Made by a program: the position numbers and the translations under genes. Positions 1 to 8,648 of a stretch of 35,055 nt of DNA are shown piece after piece (position 1 is the stretch's first letter; each line of letters opens with the position of its first letter). Source of the stretch: Hyphomonas pacifica (GTDB lineage Bacteria; Pseudomonadota; Alphaproteobacteria; Caulobacterales; Hyphomonadaceae); NCBI RefSeq assembly GCF_000682675.1, contig NZ_AWFA01000025.1:1-35055 (forward strand), written 5' to 3'. A model generated the notes under the pieces. It worked only from the letters and a program-made list of their open reading frames with translations. It made no database searches and was not told the DNA's origin.

Positions 1-1739
1 CCCGCCACTGGCACATCACCCAGCAAAGGCACCTTCTCATTCTTGAGCGTCTCGGATTGCTCAATCAATCCACCAAGGACAATGATCTCACCATCATCGG
101 CAATCACGCTGGTGGTGATATTCCGGGTATTGAAGATCAGGTCTGTCGTTGCATCCCCGACAACTCCGGCAATGGCTGAGACGGTTTGTTCAATGTTCAG
201 ACGGATCGTGCCATCATTGGAGATACGGGGGGTTACGGTCAACCCGATACCAACATCCTTCCGCTCAACCGTAGTAAAAGGGTTGGTGTTGTTATCGGCG
301 AGAACCGACCCCGTCGTGATCGGAACATTCTGGCCGACAAGAAGGCTGGAGGTTCCATTGTCCAGCGTCATGTTGAACGGCTTGGAGAGTATCCGGGAAT
401 TGGTATCCGCTTCAACAGCCGTAAGAACGGCGCCGAAAAGCGTGTCTCCATCCTGCCCGCCAAACCCGACACTGAGGCCGGTCATCCCGAGCAAAGAATT
501 GATGGCCGCCTGGGTAAACGGGTTCTTGGAGGCATCATCGGTGCCACTGGAAAAAGGCGTGTCCTTGCTGAGAGCCCCCGCAAGCGCCAGAAGGTTTGGC
601 GCCGAGCGGGAGAAATTTGTTGAGGCAAACGGTACAGTGCTATTTTCTGTACCAGACAGCAGAAATTGCAGGCCCAGTTCCCGCGCAGTGTCATCCGACA
701 TTTCAACAATGATAGCCTCAACCAGAACTTGCGCGCGGCGGCGATCAAGATCATTGATCACCCGTTCCAGGCTAACCAGTGTTTCAGGCGGTGCACTGAT
801 TACCAAAGAGTTTGTCGAGTCATGATGCGCAATCGTGGTTCCGGGAACGGAACTATCTGTAAACCCGCGACGTGCATCCATCGCTGCTGCAACCTCTTGC
901 AGGATAGGCACGATTTCCGACGCATCGGCATTGTTCAACGGAATGACCCGAAGCGTATCCTGAATACGGTCTGCACTATCAAGCTGCTCACTAACTCGCT
1001 GCGCCCGCTGGACAGCAGCCTCTGAACCATACAGCACGATGGAATTCCCTGCCTCGGAAGCAACCGCCTTGAAATTGCTCTTGTAGGCATCTTCTCCATT
1101 TGCAGTATTCAGCGTGGTCAGAATGCCGGCAAGCTCACTGGCCGCAATATTCTTTAGGCTGACCGTTTCGGTGACAGAAGGGTCTTTGTCGAAGGTAGCA
1201 ACCATCTGCCGCAAACGTGGCAGATTTGAAGCATAATCCACAACTACCAAAGTGTTGGACTGGCTGTTTGCAATCACCTGGCCTTGCTCGTCAATTACGG
1301 GCTTCAGCATCTTGGCCGCTTCCAGCGCGTTCACATGGCTCAGCGTAAAGATCTCGGTCGTAAAAGCATTTGAGCCGTACGCTCCGATCCCCGCCTCACC
1401 GACTGCATTCTCCTCCGGCACAATCCGATAGGTCGCCTTGCCAGCCGGCACTGCAGTGAATCCATGAACCCGCAATGCAGAGAGAAACACATCAAAGACC
1501 TGTTGACGCGTCAGAGGTGATGTCGACGAAACTGTAATCCGCTTTGTCCGGGCATCGGGATGCACAACAAATGTGTACCCCGTGACTGTTGAAACATCGG
1601 CAATAAGCGCAGACAGCTCCACATCTTCAAAGTTAAGAATGTGACGCGCATTATCTGCAGGTGTATCATTGGCCAGCGCGAAGGCAGAGGGAGACGCCGC
1701 AAGCAAGGCTGTCGCCGAAAGAAATGTCTTCAGTTTCAT
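1..1739 (-). CDS. gspD: Type II secretion system secretin GspD (partial, 3' end beyond window)
   Basis: Outer-membrane secretin, the ring-shaped channel through which folded periplasmic substrates leave the cell. The frame is open from an ATG at 1739 to the window edge (about 579 codons), so the C-terminus is missing. It begins with a signal peptide (MKLKTFLSATALLAAS, cleavage near AFA-LA). An N0-type domain follows at about residues 30-100 (HILNFEDVELSALIADV), then N1-N3 repeats (for example TLVVVDYASNLPRL and NSLVISAPPETL). The secretin core ends in the family signature IIVLGGLIEQSE and VPLLGDVPVAG at the left edge. Only 3 nt separate it from the gspC stop codon, so the two genes are co-transcribed. 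Further gsp genes probably continue to the left, which cannot be seen here. A pilus secretin (PilQ) is unlikely given the gspC partner. Confidence 0.93.
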   Translation of the reverse strand, partial: MKLKTFLSATALLAASPSAFALANDTPADNARHILNFEDVELSALIADVSTVTGYTFVVHPDARTKRITVSSTSPLTRQQVFDVFLSALRVHGFTAVPAGKATYRIVPEENAVGEAGIGAYGSNAFTTEIFTLSHVNALEAAKMLKPVIDEQGQVIANSQSNTLVVVDYASNLPRLRQMVATFDKDPSVTETVSLKNIAASELAGILTTLNTANGEDAYKSNFKAVASEAGNSIVLYGSEAAVQRAQRVSEQLDSADRIQDTLRVIPLNNADASEIVPILQEVAAAMDARRGFTDSSVPGTTIAHHDSTNSLVISAPPETLVSLERVINDLDRRRAQVLVEAIIVEMSDDTARELGLQFLLSGTENSTVPFASTNFSRSAPNLLALAGALSKDTPFSSGTDDASKNPFTQAAINSLLGMTGLSVGFGGQDGDTLFGAVLTAVEADTNSRILSKPFNMTLDNGTSSLLVGQNVPITTGSVLADNNTNPFTTVERKDVGIGLTVTPRISNDGTIRLNIEQTVSAIAGVVGDATTDLIFNTRNITTSVIADDGEIIVLGGLIEQSETLKNEKVPLLGDVPVA

Positions 1740-1742
1740 GGC

Positions 1743-2639
1743 TTATCGAGCCTCCTCAGGCACGAGCGTTTGTTCAATTATCCGACCATCACGGTCGATG
1801 CGGAGACGTAAAGCTTCCGGCTGGGAGAATTTCTTCGCTAATTCTGCTGGAGGCATATCCGTAATCGGACCACCATTCAGACCGACCACAACATCCCCGG
1901 CCTGCAAGCCAGCCGAGGTCAGCACGCTGGAGTCATTACGCGAACCGATCCGGTATCCAATAAAGGTTCCTTCGCGATGAACGGGGTCAATCGTCAGGCT
2001 TGAAATAAGATCAGCACGCGCGATTTGAGCGGACGCGCCCCCTGACGCGCGGGCGTCAGCGGGTACCTGTTCGCCGGGAACGGTCAGAACAGACAATAGC
2101 CCCGCACCACCGACCATGATGAGCGTTTCAGTCTGCCCGCCTTTGCGAAGGGTAACGCGGTCACCATAGATACGATGCAAGACAACGCCATCAAGGATGG
2201 CATCGCCTGGCGTATAAGCAGAGGTACGATTATCTGGCGTGGTGATAAGCGCGATGCCGTCATCTTCCTTGGTAGACGCCCTCACACCGCGCAATTTGAG
2301 ATTCAGGCTCGTTTCTGGCGCATCCGGAATATCTGCAATATTGGTCATCCCGGAACCAAAAGGGTTTTCCCGCATCAAGCGAGCCGTGTCCGCATCTAAA
2401 GACACCGCTGTTGTTCCTGCGGGGGCAGCAGCAGCCCGCACAGGGATATCGGGCGACACCGCACCGCCAGGATCAACCACCAGCCACACCAATCTGGCAC
2501 ACATCAGCCCCAAGCCTATAACGAGGCCTGTTTCGGCAATACGCAGGGTTGGCCCAGCAGCGCGGCGAGCCATCCCTTTCACGTTTTCAAGGTGTTCATC
2601 CAAACTGCTCCCCCTCTTCTGAGAGGATACTTTTAACAC
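1743..2639 (-). CDS. gspC: Type II secretion system protein GspC
   Basis: Inner-membrane connector of the type II secretion system, linking the inner-membrane platform to the GspD secretin. It has a short cytoplasmic N-terminus, one membrane segment at about residues 34-54 (TGLVIGLGLMCARLVWLVV), a periplasmic homology region (about 95-175, with LNLKLRGVRAS and GDRVTLRKGG) and a C-terminal PDZ-like domain (about 205-295, with SVLTSAGLQAGDVVVGLNG). At 298 aa it fits the family. The start is uncertain. The longest frame begins with GTG at 2639, next to a hairpin and without a good ribosome site. A TTG at 2603 has a G-rich AGAGGGGGAG just upstream, and an ATG lies at 2570. It is followed after 3 nt by gspD and preceded by the TonB receptor gene. 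Confidence 0.9.
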   Translation of the reverse strand: MLKVSSQKRGSSLDEHLENVKGMARRAAGPTLRIAETGLVIGLGLMCARLVWLVVDPGGAVSPDIPVRAAAAPAGTTAVSLDADTARLMRENPFGSGMTNIADIPDAPETSLNLKLRGVRASTKEDDGIALITTPDNRTSAYTPGDAILDGVVLHRIYGDRVTLRKGGQTETLIMVGGAGLLSVLTVPGEQVPADARASGGASAQIARADLISSLTIDPVHREGTFIGYRIGSRNDSSVLTSAGLQAGDVVVGLNGGPITDMPPAELAKKFSQPEALRLRIDRDGRIIEQTLVPEEAR

Positions 2640-2642
2640 CGA

Positions 2643-2674
2643 CAGGTCCGCAACGCATTTACACTGCGGACCTG
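2643..2674 (-). other. Intercistronic stem-loop between TonB receptor and gspC
   Basis: A perfect 10-bp inverted repeat (CAGGTCCGCA / TGCGGACCTG) with a 12-nt loop sits in the 68-nt gap between the receptor stop codon and gspC. No U-tract follows on the minus strand, so it does not look like an efficient terminator. It may partly attenuate transcription or protect the receptor mRNA after processing, giving more receptor than secretion machinery. The pairing is seen; the role is inferred. Confidence 0.6.
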
Positions 2675-2707
2675 CAAGACTTCTGCCACTTCAGAACGGA
2701 TTAAAGC

Positions 2708-5314
2708 CTAGAACATACGCTTCAGTCCGACACTGACGATCATGCCCTGACCATAGGTGTCGACATACACACGATCACCGCCCCGTTCCTGATAGGCCTC
2801 ATATCCTTCCTGGAAGATATTCTGCACATTCAGGGAAAATTGATACTCCCCAGTGCCTGCTTCGAACGTCTTGTTCCAGACCAGATCAACCGTCATGGGT
2901 GGCTGCTCAAGAATAGCCGGCAGGTTCCGCGCCAAAATCTCACCAGAGCGGATACGCTCGCTGACATAATTGACCAACAGGTTCATCTCGGATTGAGCAT
3001 CCTCGTTGATCAGCCCAAGCTGGAGGTTGAGAATATGCTCAGATTGTCCCTGCATGCGTCGACCGTCTTCAATACGACCGGCAGCATCCGTCGTACCCCG
3101 AACCGGATTCAGGTTTGTACCGACGTTGAAGGCCACCTCACCGTCTGCACTGATTTCAGAATCTGACCAAGTATAGTTGGTTTTGATCTGAAGATCGCGG
3201 CTATCAAAGAAGTCCCATGCGGTCCAGCGCTCCATCGGAAGCACTTGCTCATACTCAACCTCAAAACCGTACATCTCGGCGGCTGGTGCGTTGATGAAAG
3301 TTGTCTGAAGGGTTTCAGCCGGAACGAGAATTTCCTCGATCGGGTTCGTCAGATCCTTGTAGAATAGGCCAAATGTCAGGAACTGGTCACGTGCAAAGTA
3401 ATACTCTGCACGAAGATCATAGTTCTTGATGCTGGCATTCACAAGGTAAGGATTACCGAAGAAGTTGGCATCGGTTTCAGTATTGACGAATACCGCCGGG
3501 GCAAGTTCCCGGAACTGCGGACGCGTCAGCGTTTCGGAATATCCACCACGCACCTGCAAGTCTTCAATAGGGTTCCAGGTGATCGTCACGGCCGGGAACC
3601 AGTCAGCTTCATCGATAACACCTTCGACAGTGTTATCAGAAAGGTCGGCACCAATAACCTGAGTATCGACTGCCTGAATGGCATCTTCGTAGCGCACACC
3701 AACAGAGGCGCGCATATATGGCGTCAGCTGTGTATCCAGCCCGACATAAGCGGCATCCACCTCAAGCGTTGCCAGATAAAACTCAGGGAACTGCTCACCC
3801 GCAATTGCTGAGACGCTGCCCTGACCGCTCTGGAACAGATAGTTGTAGATATAATCCAGACGGGCAAGACCGTCCGTGCCGCCTACACCACCAATATCAT
3901 AAATGAAGGAACGCGCAGCGCGGTCATTCTCGACATAGCCATACCCAAATTTCAAGTCAGTCTCACAAAAATACTTGCAATCACTGCCTCGGGAAAATGG
4001 CAACTCCGCATCAAAGCCAAAATCCGTTGTATCATCATCCACACGGCTAAACTGAAAGCGGTTTGCTGCAGAACTGGAAGACAGACGGGTTACACCGTTA
4101 CGGACAACATAGATATTCGAAAGCTGGTAGGGCGCATCCCTAAGGGCTTCGGAATATGAGCCGCGCCAGTTTACCTTCAGATCATGCAACTGAGGGAAGA
4201 AATGCTCACCCTGCACCTGCGTGCTCCAGAGCTGCTGCTCAAACCATTCCAGAGCATCAACGCGCTCTTCCACGGACTCCTCATTCAGTCCGCTGATTAT
4301 TCGCGCTTCCTTTTCAGTGGAGCGTGTGACAAGACCTGTAAACTTGATCTCATGATCCGAGAAAAGCTCGAAACCAACCGTCGCGAGACCATTGAGCTCA
4401 ATGGTATTCTCTGTACTGTGACGGTCTTGGTCGTAGAATTGGCCCAGGCCTTCGCCACTTGAGAAAGCATATCCCCGACGACCCTGCTTCTGCTTCCAGG
4501 AATTGGAGTAACCTACAGCCGTGATCACCCCCATGGAAACATCGTCATTCAATTCGTACCGGTTGCCACCGGAAAGATCGACGGCAAAGTTCAGAGGTAC
4601 TTCCCCTTCCTGCATGACCAGAAGCGACGAATTGTCTGTCAATTGACGGCCAAACGCAGGCGTCAGACCATCTGCCAGAGACGGACGGTCTCGTGAACCA
4701 TCGTCAAAGCCGGTCCAGTCTGTATCGGAACCATCATAAAGGAGCCCATCTTCAAGCGACGCTTCAGCATCGTAGGAAGATTTCACACCGATGGTGACAA
4801 ATGCTTCATCCGGAACGGTTTTGGTGCGCAGGTCGACAATACCGCCACCAAATTCACCCGGCAGGTTTGGCGAATATGTTTTCTGCACCAAAACGCTTTT
4901 CAGCGCAGACGTCGGGAACAGGTTCAGCGGCACGACACGGCGCAGCGGAGCAGGGCTGGGAAGCGGCGAGCCATTCAGAAGAGCTGTTGAATAGCGTTCG
5001 TTCAAACCCCGAACATAGATGAATTCGTCTTCAGCAGTGGCAATACCTGCCACCCGAGCAAGCGCTGCAGCCGCGTCACCATCCCCCTGGAGAGAGAAAT
5101 CGCCTTCATCAATGAGACTGGACACTTCAGAAGTGGAGCGTTTTTCATCAGGGATAAAGGCGCCGCGAACTACGATGGTCTCCTGACGAGCTTCAGCCTC
5201 AACTGGAGCCGCAGGCTCTTCGGTTTGGCCCTCTTCCTGTGCGAGCGCAGGCGATAGCCAAAGTAGGCAGGCGCTAGATAACAACAAAGTACGGGCAGAC
5301 AGGATGCGTTTCAT
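2708..5314 (-). CDS. TonB-dependent outer-membrane receptor (partner of adjacent lipoprotein)
   Basis: An 868-aa TonB-dependent receptor that should import a ligand across the outer membrane using TonB/ExbBD energy. The ATG at 5314 is chosen because it opens a clear signal peptide (MKRILSARTLLLSSACLLWL, cleavage after SPALA) and has AGGAAC about 10 nt upstream; the longer frame to 5407 lacks signal-peptide character. A TonB-box-like stretch (ETIVVRG) near residue 45 leads into the plug (YVRGLNERYSTALLNG, then LPGEFGGGIVDLRTKTVP). A long beta-barrel follows and ends in the aromatic C-terminus VGLKRMF, typical for BAM-dependent barrels. The gene lies 113 nt downstream of the large lipoprotein and just upstream of gspCD. 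The substrate is unknown; by analogy with the phosphate-starvation-induced ElpS/T2SS locus of Caulobacter, a phosphate-related nutrient is possible. Confidence 0.92.
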   Translation of the reverse strand: MKRILSARTLLLSSACLLWLSPALAQEEGQTEEPAAPVEAEARQETIVVRGAFIPDEKRSTSEVSSLIDEGDFSLQGDGDAAAALARVAGIATAEDEFIYVRGLNERYSTALLNGSPLPSPAPLRRVVPLNLFPTSALKSVLVQKTYSPNLPGEFGGGIVDLRTKTVPDEAFVTIGVKSSYDAEASLEDGLLYDGSDTDWTGFDDGSRDRPSLADGLTPAFGRQLTDNSSLLVMQEGEVPLNFAVDLSGGNRYELNDDVSMGVITAVGYSNSWKQKQGRRGYAFSSGEGLGQFYDQDRHSTENTIELNGLATVGFELFSDHEIKFTGLVTRSTEKEARIISGLNEESVEERVDALEWFEQQLWSTQVQGEHFFPQLHDLKVNWRGSYSEALRDAPYQLSNIYVVRNGVTRLSSSSAANRFQFSRVDDDTTDFGFDAELPFSRGSDCKYFCETDLKFGYGYVENDRAARSFIYDIGGVGGTDGLARLDYIYNYLFQSGQGSVSAIAGEQFPEFYLATLEVDAAYVGLDTQLTPYMRASVGVRYEDAIQAVDTQVIGADLSDNTVEGVIDEADWFPAVTITWNPIEDLQVRGGYSETLTRPQFRELAPAVFVNTETDANFFGNPYLVNASIKNYDLRAEYYFARDQFLTFGLFYKDLTNPIEEILVPAETLQTTFINAPAAEMYGFEVEYEQVLPMERWTAWDFFDSRDLQIKTNYTWSDSEISADGEVAFNVGTNLNPVRGTTDAAGRIEDGRRMQGQSEHILNLQLGLINEDAQSEMNLLVNYVSERIRSGEILARNLPAILEQPPMTVDLVWNKTFEAGTGEYQFSLNVQNIFQEGYEAYQERGGDRVYVDTYGQGMIVSVGLKRMF

Positions 5315-5383
5315 TTTGGATGTTCCTGTGAAAGGCGGAAATGGACTGATCCGCCAAAATCTGTGTCTCTGAAAGGCGGAATG

Positions 5384-5406
5384 GGGCAGCCTGCATGGCC
5401 GCCCCA
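5384..5406 (-). other. Intercistronic stem-loop between lipoprotein and TonB receptor
   Basis: GGGGC and GCCCC arms with inner GCC/GGC pairs give a 9-bp stem and a 5-nt loop in the 113-nt gap. The one non-Watson-Crick position is G.U on the minus-strand RNA but A.C on the plus strand, as expected if the minus transcript is the folded one. No U-tract follows. The sequence TGAAAGGCGGAA occurs twice nearby (about 5329 and 5371). A role as mRNA-stabilising or processing hairpin is inferred. Confidence 0.5.
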
Positions 5407-5427
5407 CCCGTCAGGTTCGAGGCGGAC

Positions 5428-8319
5428 TTAGTTTGCCGATGTCAGGTTTCCCTGCTGATCAATCGTCCAGCCGAGGAACCACTTGTCATTCGCGTCCTTG
5501 ACAGCGCCAATATATGTTGTGGCTTCAAGGTCGCCGAGACCGGTTACATCGTAGACGTCGACACTATTTTCACTCGCACCCGGAACGATACCTGGACGGC
5601 CAGCCCGGAAGGCAAATCCGCTCATCGTGCTCGGCAGAGCCGTTTCAACATCGTTTGCTGCTGTGAAGGTAACGTCATCGCCATCACTGTCCTGCACAGG
5701 CTTGCCATTATCAGCAAGGAACAGAGACTGGATGATAAGATCACCATTGTTGAAGTTGGCCTGGGTATCAGTGCCATCAATATCGATGCCCGCTTCCGGC
5801 CAACCGAGAATGATACCGTTCGCCAGAACCCCCTGCATGTTGCGGCGGATCAAAGCTCCGACCAGAGCGTTATCATCCCCACCAGAGATGATAGTGAAGT
5901 TGGATACATTCGGGCTCGAAATCGGGGTGGCTGCCGCATTGGAAGAACTGTCCGCTTCAATACCGTTATGGCTGCTGGAGATGCCGCCCGTTGCGCTTGC
6001 CACGCCTGTATAGGCAATGGCGTACTGAAGGGAGCCCTTCCAACCGTCCGTCCAGTCAAAGGTGTCATCACCACACCCAAGACCGACCAGGTGTGACGCG
6101 CTCACTGTGCCACCGAACCACTCGAAGCAGTCATCAAAGTTGTTGTAGACCTGAACGTAGTCAACTTCCGTTCCCGATCCGACGCCCTGGAAGGCAATGC
6201 CGTTCAGCTCATCTTCGTTAGTGAGGGCCACACCAGCATACTGAACACGCGTGTAGAAGAGCTGGCCGGAATCATCATCCGCCGTAGCCCCACCGAACAG
6301 ACCTGATGAACCTTCGCCGGACTTCTCACAGTCGACAGTACCGCCTGTCGCCGTCCCATCTTCACAGGCATTGATCGGCGCACGTCCGTTCAGGACCACA
6401 CCGCCCCACAAACCTTTGGTATCCTGGTCGATTGTCGCTGTACCGTCGATATCCCCCTTGGCCGTAAAGACAACCGGATTCTGTGCCGTACCGTTGGAGA
6501 AGATCTTGGAGCCGCGCGTCACGACCAGATAGTCATCATTACCGGCACCAACAATTGTGACACCCGGATCAATCGTCAACGTTGCCGCAACACCGCTGCC
6601 TAGAGGCGCAGCCGGATCAGGCCCCAGATCAACACCTACGAAGACCGAGCCATCCAGCTCATAAATTAGCTTATCGCCATTGCTGAGGCGCAAATCAGCG
6701 GTGATGGCCTTACTACCCGAAATCACACACAGCGTCTTGCCAGCGAGTTCGCCATTGGTCGTGGTGCCCGCGGGACAGGTGGCCTCGACTTCCTCGAACA
6801 GCGTTCCCGGAAGAGTGAAATTGGCCCAGTTGCTTGCAAGCGTCTCTGTTGGTGCGAAGGCACCGATATAAGTGGTTGTGTCGAAGAAAGCATCGCCAGC
6901 AAGCGCCGTAGAAACCGGAACCGTCAGTTCTGCAGTACCCGGGAAGAACCCGTCTGTCAGGCTGTTGCCGCGGCCAACAATATTCGTTCCGGGCTTGATG
7001 GCAGGTGTGTCACCATCATCGACAATGTTATTTGCAGTATCAAGCAGAATACTTTCAACGACCAGACTACCGTCCGCATAATTGTCAGTGGTTTGAGTAC
7101 TGTTGTCTGAATTATCAATATCGAGGCCGCTGCCGTATCCAACAACGATACCGTTGATGACACGACCTTTTGTACCCCGTCTCAGAAGAACACCCTGATC
7201 ATTATTCTCTGTACCAACTAGTGTAAAGTTGGAAATGCTTGGGTCTGAGAACGGCGTCTTATCTGGATCACCCGAGAGGTTGTCTGCTTCGATACCACGA
7301 GGATCACCAGAAGACGGGATGTTGGAACGAACGGCAGCATATTGCAGCTTGCCAGTCCAGCCATCAGTCCAATCAAGCGAGTCGTCGCCTGCACCCGTGA
7401 TGGCGACGTATTTGGCGCTCACGGTACCACCGAACCATTCGATGCCGTCATCGAGATTGTTGTGCACCTGAATGTGATCCACCGTGGTGCCGGAACCGAC
7501 GCCCTGGAAAGCGATACCATTCAGTTCATCATTATTGGTCAGGCGAGAGCCTGCATACTCGACGATGACATATTGCAGCGTACCGGAATTGTCGTCAGCA
7601 ATGCTGCCACCAAACCGGCCAGAAGATCCCTCACCTACTTTTTCACACGCAGCTGTCCCGCCTGTTGCAGTACCATCATCACAGGCGTTGATTGGCGCGA
7701 AACCGTTGAGAACCAGGCCGCCCCATTGAGCATTCGTGGTTTCTTTCAGTAGGCTTGAACCGGTCTCTTCATCATTCAGCGCCGCGCGAGCCGTAAAGCG
7801 GATCGGGTTCGCCTCAGTACCCACAGCTTCAATCTTCGAACCGCGAGTCACGACGAGATAGTCATCCGTCGCCGTTGCCGTCCCTGCGGCAGATGCGCCA
7901 AAGAAGCGTACACCTTCATTGATCTTCAGAGTTGCAGGCGTGCCAGCATCATCCTTGTTGTCTTCCCCGATAAAGACCGGCCCTTGAATGGCGATCGTGA
8001 TATTTGCAGGGATTTCGATATCTGTGGTGATCGAGGTACCGCCGGCTGCATCAGAGCCAAGCACACATACGTCCACATCAGAGAAGCCATCCTGAGCAAC
8101 GGCATCGAAAGTGGTAGCAGTCGTACCAGTCGGGCAACCCGCTGTGGGGATCAGGTCAATCGTGGAAGCAGCAGGCGGTGGCGGAGGTGGTGGCGGTGGA
8201 GGGCTGGCAGGCGGCGTCGATGTGCCTGGCGATGAGATCGTCGTATCAGAACACGCAGCGAGCGCGAGCACAGCAATGCTCGCCATGGTCGCAAGCTTCA
8301 AAGTCTTCCCAAGTTTCAT
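5428..8319 (-). CDS. Large two-domain lipoprotein, probable surface-exposed T2SS substrate
   Basis: A 963-aa secreted lipoprotein. The ATG at 8319 is chosen over the frame's first Met because GAAGGGG lies 8 nt upstream and it gives a clean lipoprotein signal (MKLGKTLKLATMASIAVLAL) with lipobox LAAC, Cys 23. A proline-rich linker including ten consecutive prolines follows. The rest is two homologous copies of about 430 residues. Each has the series DDYLVVTRGSKI, WGG-VLNG-APINAC, GIAFQGVGSGT, a DD-x-EWFGGTVSA motif and DWTDGW. Asp/Gly-rich periodic sequence suggests a right-handed beta-helix (inference). Copy 2 has extra cysteines (DDCFEWF, GLGCGDD). The receptor and gspCD lie directly downstream, so I infer an ElpS-like exported lipoprotein that captures or processes a nutrient. 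I do not recognise an enzymatic active site. Confidence 0.85.
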   Translation of the reverse strand: MKLGKTLKLATMASIAVLALAACSDTTISSPGTSTPPASPPPPPPPPPPAASTIDLIPTAGCPTGTTATTFDAVAQDGFSDVDVCVLGSDAAGGTSITTDIEIPANITIAIQGPVFIGEDNKDDAGTPATLKINEGVRFFGASAAGTATATDDYLVVTRGSKIEAVGTEANPIRFTARAALNDEETGSSLLKETTNAQWGGLVLNGFAPINACDDGTATGGTAACEKVGEGSSGRFGGSIADDNSGTLQYVIVEYAGSRLTNNDELNGIAFQGVGSGTTVDHIQVHNNLDDGIEWFGGTVSAKYVAITGAGDDSLDWTDGWTGKLQYAAVRSNIPSSGDPRGIEADNLSGDPDKTPFSDPSISNFTLVGTENNDQGVLLRRGTKGRVINGIVVGYGSGLDIDNSDNSTQTTDNYADGSLVVESILLDTANNIVDDGDTPAIKPGTNIVGRGNSLTDGFFPGTAELTVPVSTALAGDAFFDTTTYIGAFAPTETLASNWANFTLPGTLFEEVEATCPAGTTTNGELAGKTLCVISGSKAITADLRLSNGDKLIYELDGSVFVGVDLGPDPAAPLGSGVAATLTIDPGVTIVGAGNDDYLVVTRGSKIFSNGTAQNPVVFTAKGDIDGTATIDQDTKGLWGGVVLNGRAPINACEDGTATGGTVDCEKSGEGSSGLFGGATADDDSGQLFYTRVQYAGVALTNEDELNGIAFQGVGSGTEVDYVQVYNNFDDCFEWFGGTVSASHLVGLGCGDDTFDWTDGWKGSLQYAIAYTGVASATGGISSSHNGIEADSSSNAAATPISSPNVSNFTIISGGDDNALVGALIRRNMQGVLANGIILGWPEAGIDIDGTDTQANFNNGDLIIQSLFLADNGKPVQDSDGDDVTFTAANDVETALPSTMSGFAFRAGRPGIVPGASENSVDVYDVTGLGDLEATTYIGAVKDANDKWFLGWTIDQQGNLTSAN

Positions 8320-8501
8320 TCTTAACCCCTTCAAGGCCCCGTTCAAGAGCGCCCGGTCTCAGCAAAAATCCGTTGTGGGTGAGCGGTTAACGATTCTTCC
8401 CGTACACCTCACCCGAGCGGGCTTATGGCAGCGACCAACGACGATTTCTGAACAGTTCCGCAAAGTTTTTGTGACGCCCCCCAAAACAATTCGCCGCGGG
8501 A

Positions 8502-8519
8502 AAGTCATAAAAATGTCAA
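8502..8519 (+). promoter_or_regulatory. Pho-box-like PhoB site upstream of the lipoprotein operon
   Basis: Two GTCA half-sites 11 bp apart, AAGTCATAAAA then ATGTCAA, match the enterobacterial Pho box (CTGTCATAAAT-CTGTCAC) at 14 of 18 positions by eye. Related Caulobacter lipoprotein/T2SS loci are known to respond to phosphate starvation, which fits. A caveat is that the repeat points away from the operon it would control, whereas PhoB boxes usually point along the transcript. Confidence 0.4.
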
Positions 8520-8539
8520 AAAAGATACACAAGTCAGTA

Positions 8540-8554
8540 TTCAGAAATTCTGAA
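8540..8554. promoter_or_regulatory. Perfect 15-nt palindrome, candidate operator
   Basis: TTCAGAA-A-TTCTGAA has 7-bp arms around one base, in the A+T-rich part of the lipoprotein promoter region. A related half-site (TTTCTGAAC) recurs near 8445-8453. A dimeric regulator site is plausible but unassigned. Confidence 0.35.
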
Positions 8555-8648
8555 AACAGACTTTTCTCCTGAAACAACTAAGTTTCTTGAATTTTTTTGG
8601 ACGAGTGCTCATGCTTGGAAATTCATAATGGGCATTGCGAATGGCGAC

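Larger units (their letters stand above)
8320..8648. other. 329-nt intergenic region upstream of the lipoprotein operon
   Basis: No coding sequence is convincing here. It must carry the promoter of the lipoprotein-receptor-gspCD operon and the 3' end of the PD40 gene transcript. It is A+T-rich at 8500-8610. It contains a Pho-box-like direct repeat (8502-8519), a 15-nt perfect palindrome (8540-8554) and a leader inverted repeat with 7-nt arms (GGGTGAG 8377-8383, CTCACCC 8408-8414) around a 24-nt loop. I found no convincing -10 element at the right distance from the minus-strand TTGACA at 8514-8519. Confidence 0.6.

Noticed and set aside
8160-8215. Simple-sequence repeat of CCN/GGN triplets
   Set aside because: It encodes the proline linker after the lipobox of the large lipoprotein and needs no separate explanation.
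8514-8519. TTGACA on the minus strand as a sigma-70 -35 element for the lipoprotein operon
   Set aside because: No acceptable -10 sequence lies 16-18 nt downstream; the hexamer is better explained as part of the Pho-box-like repeat.
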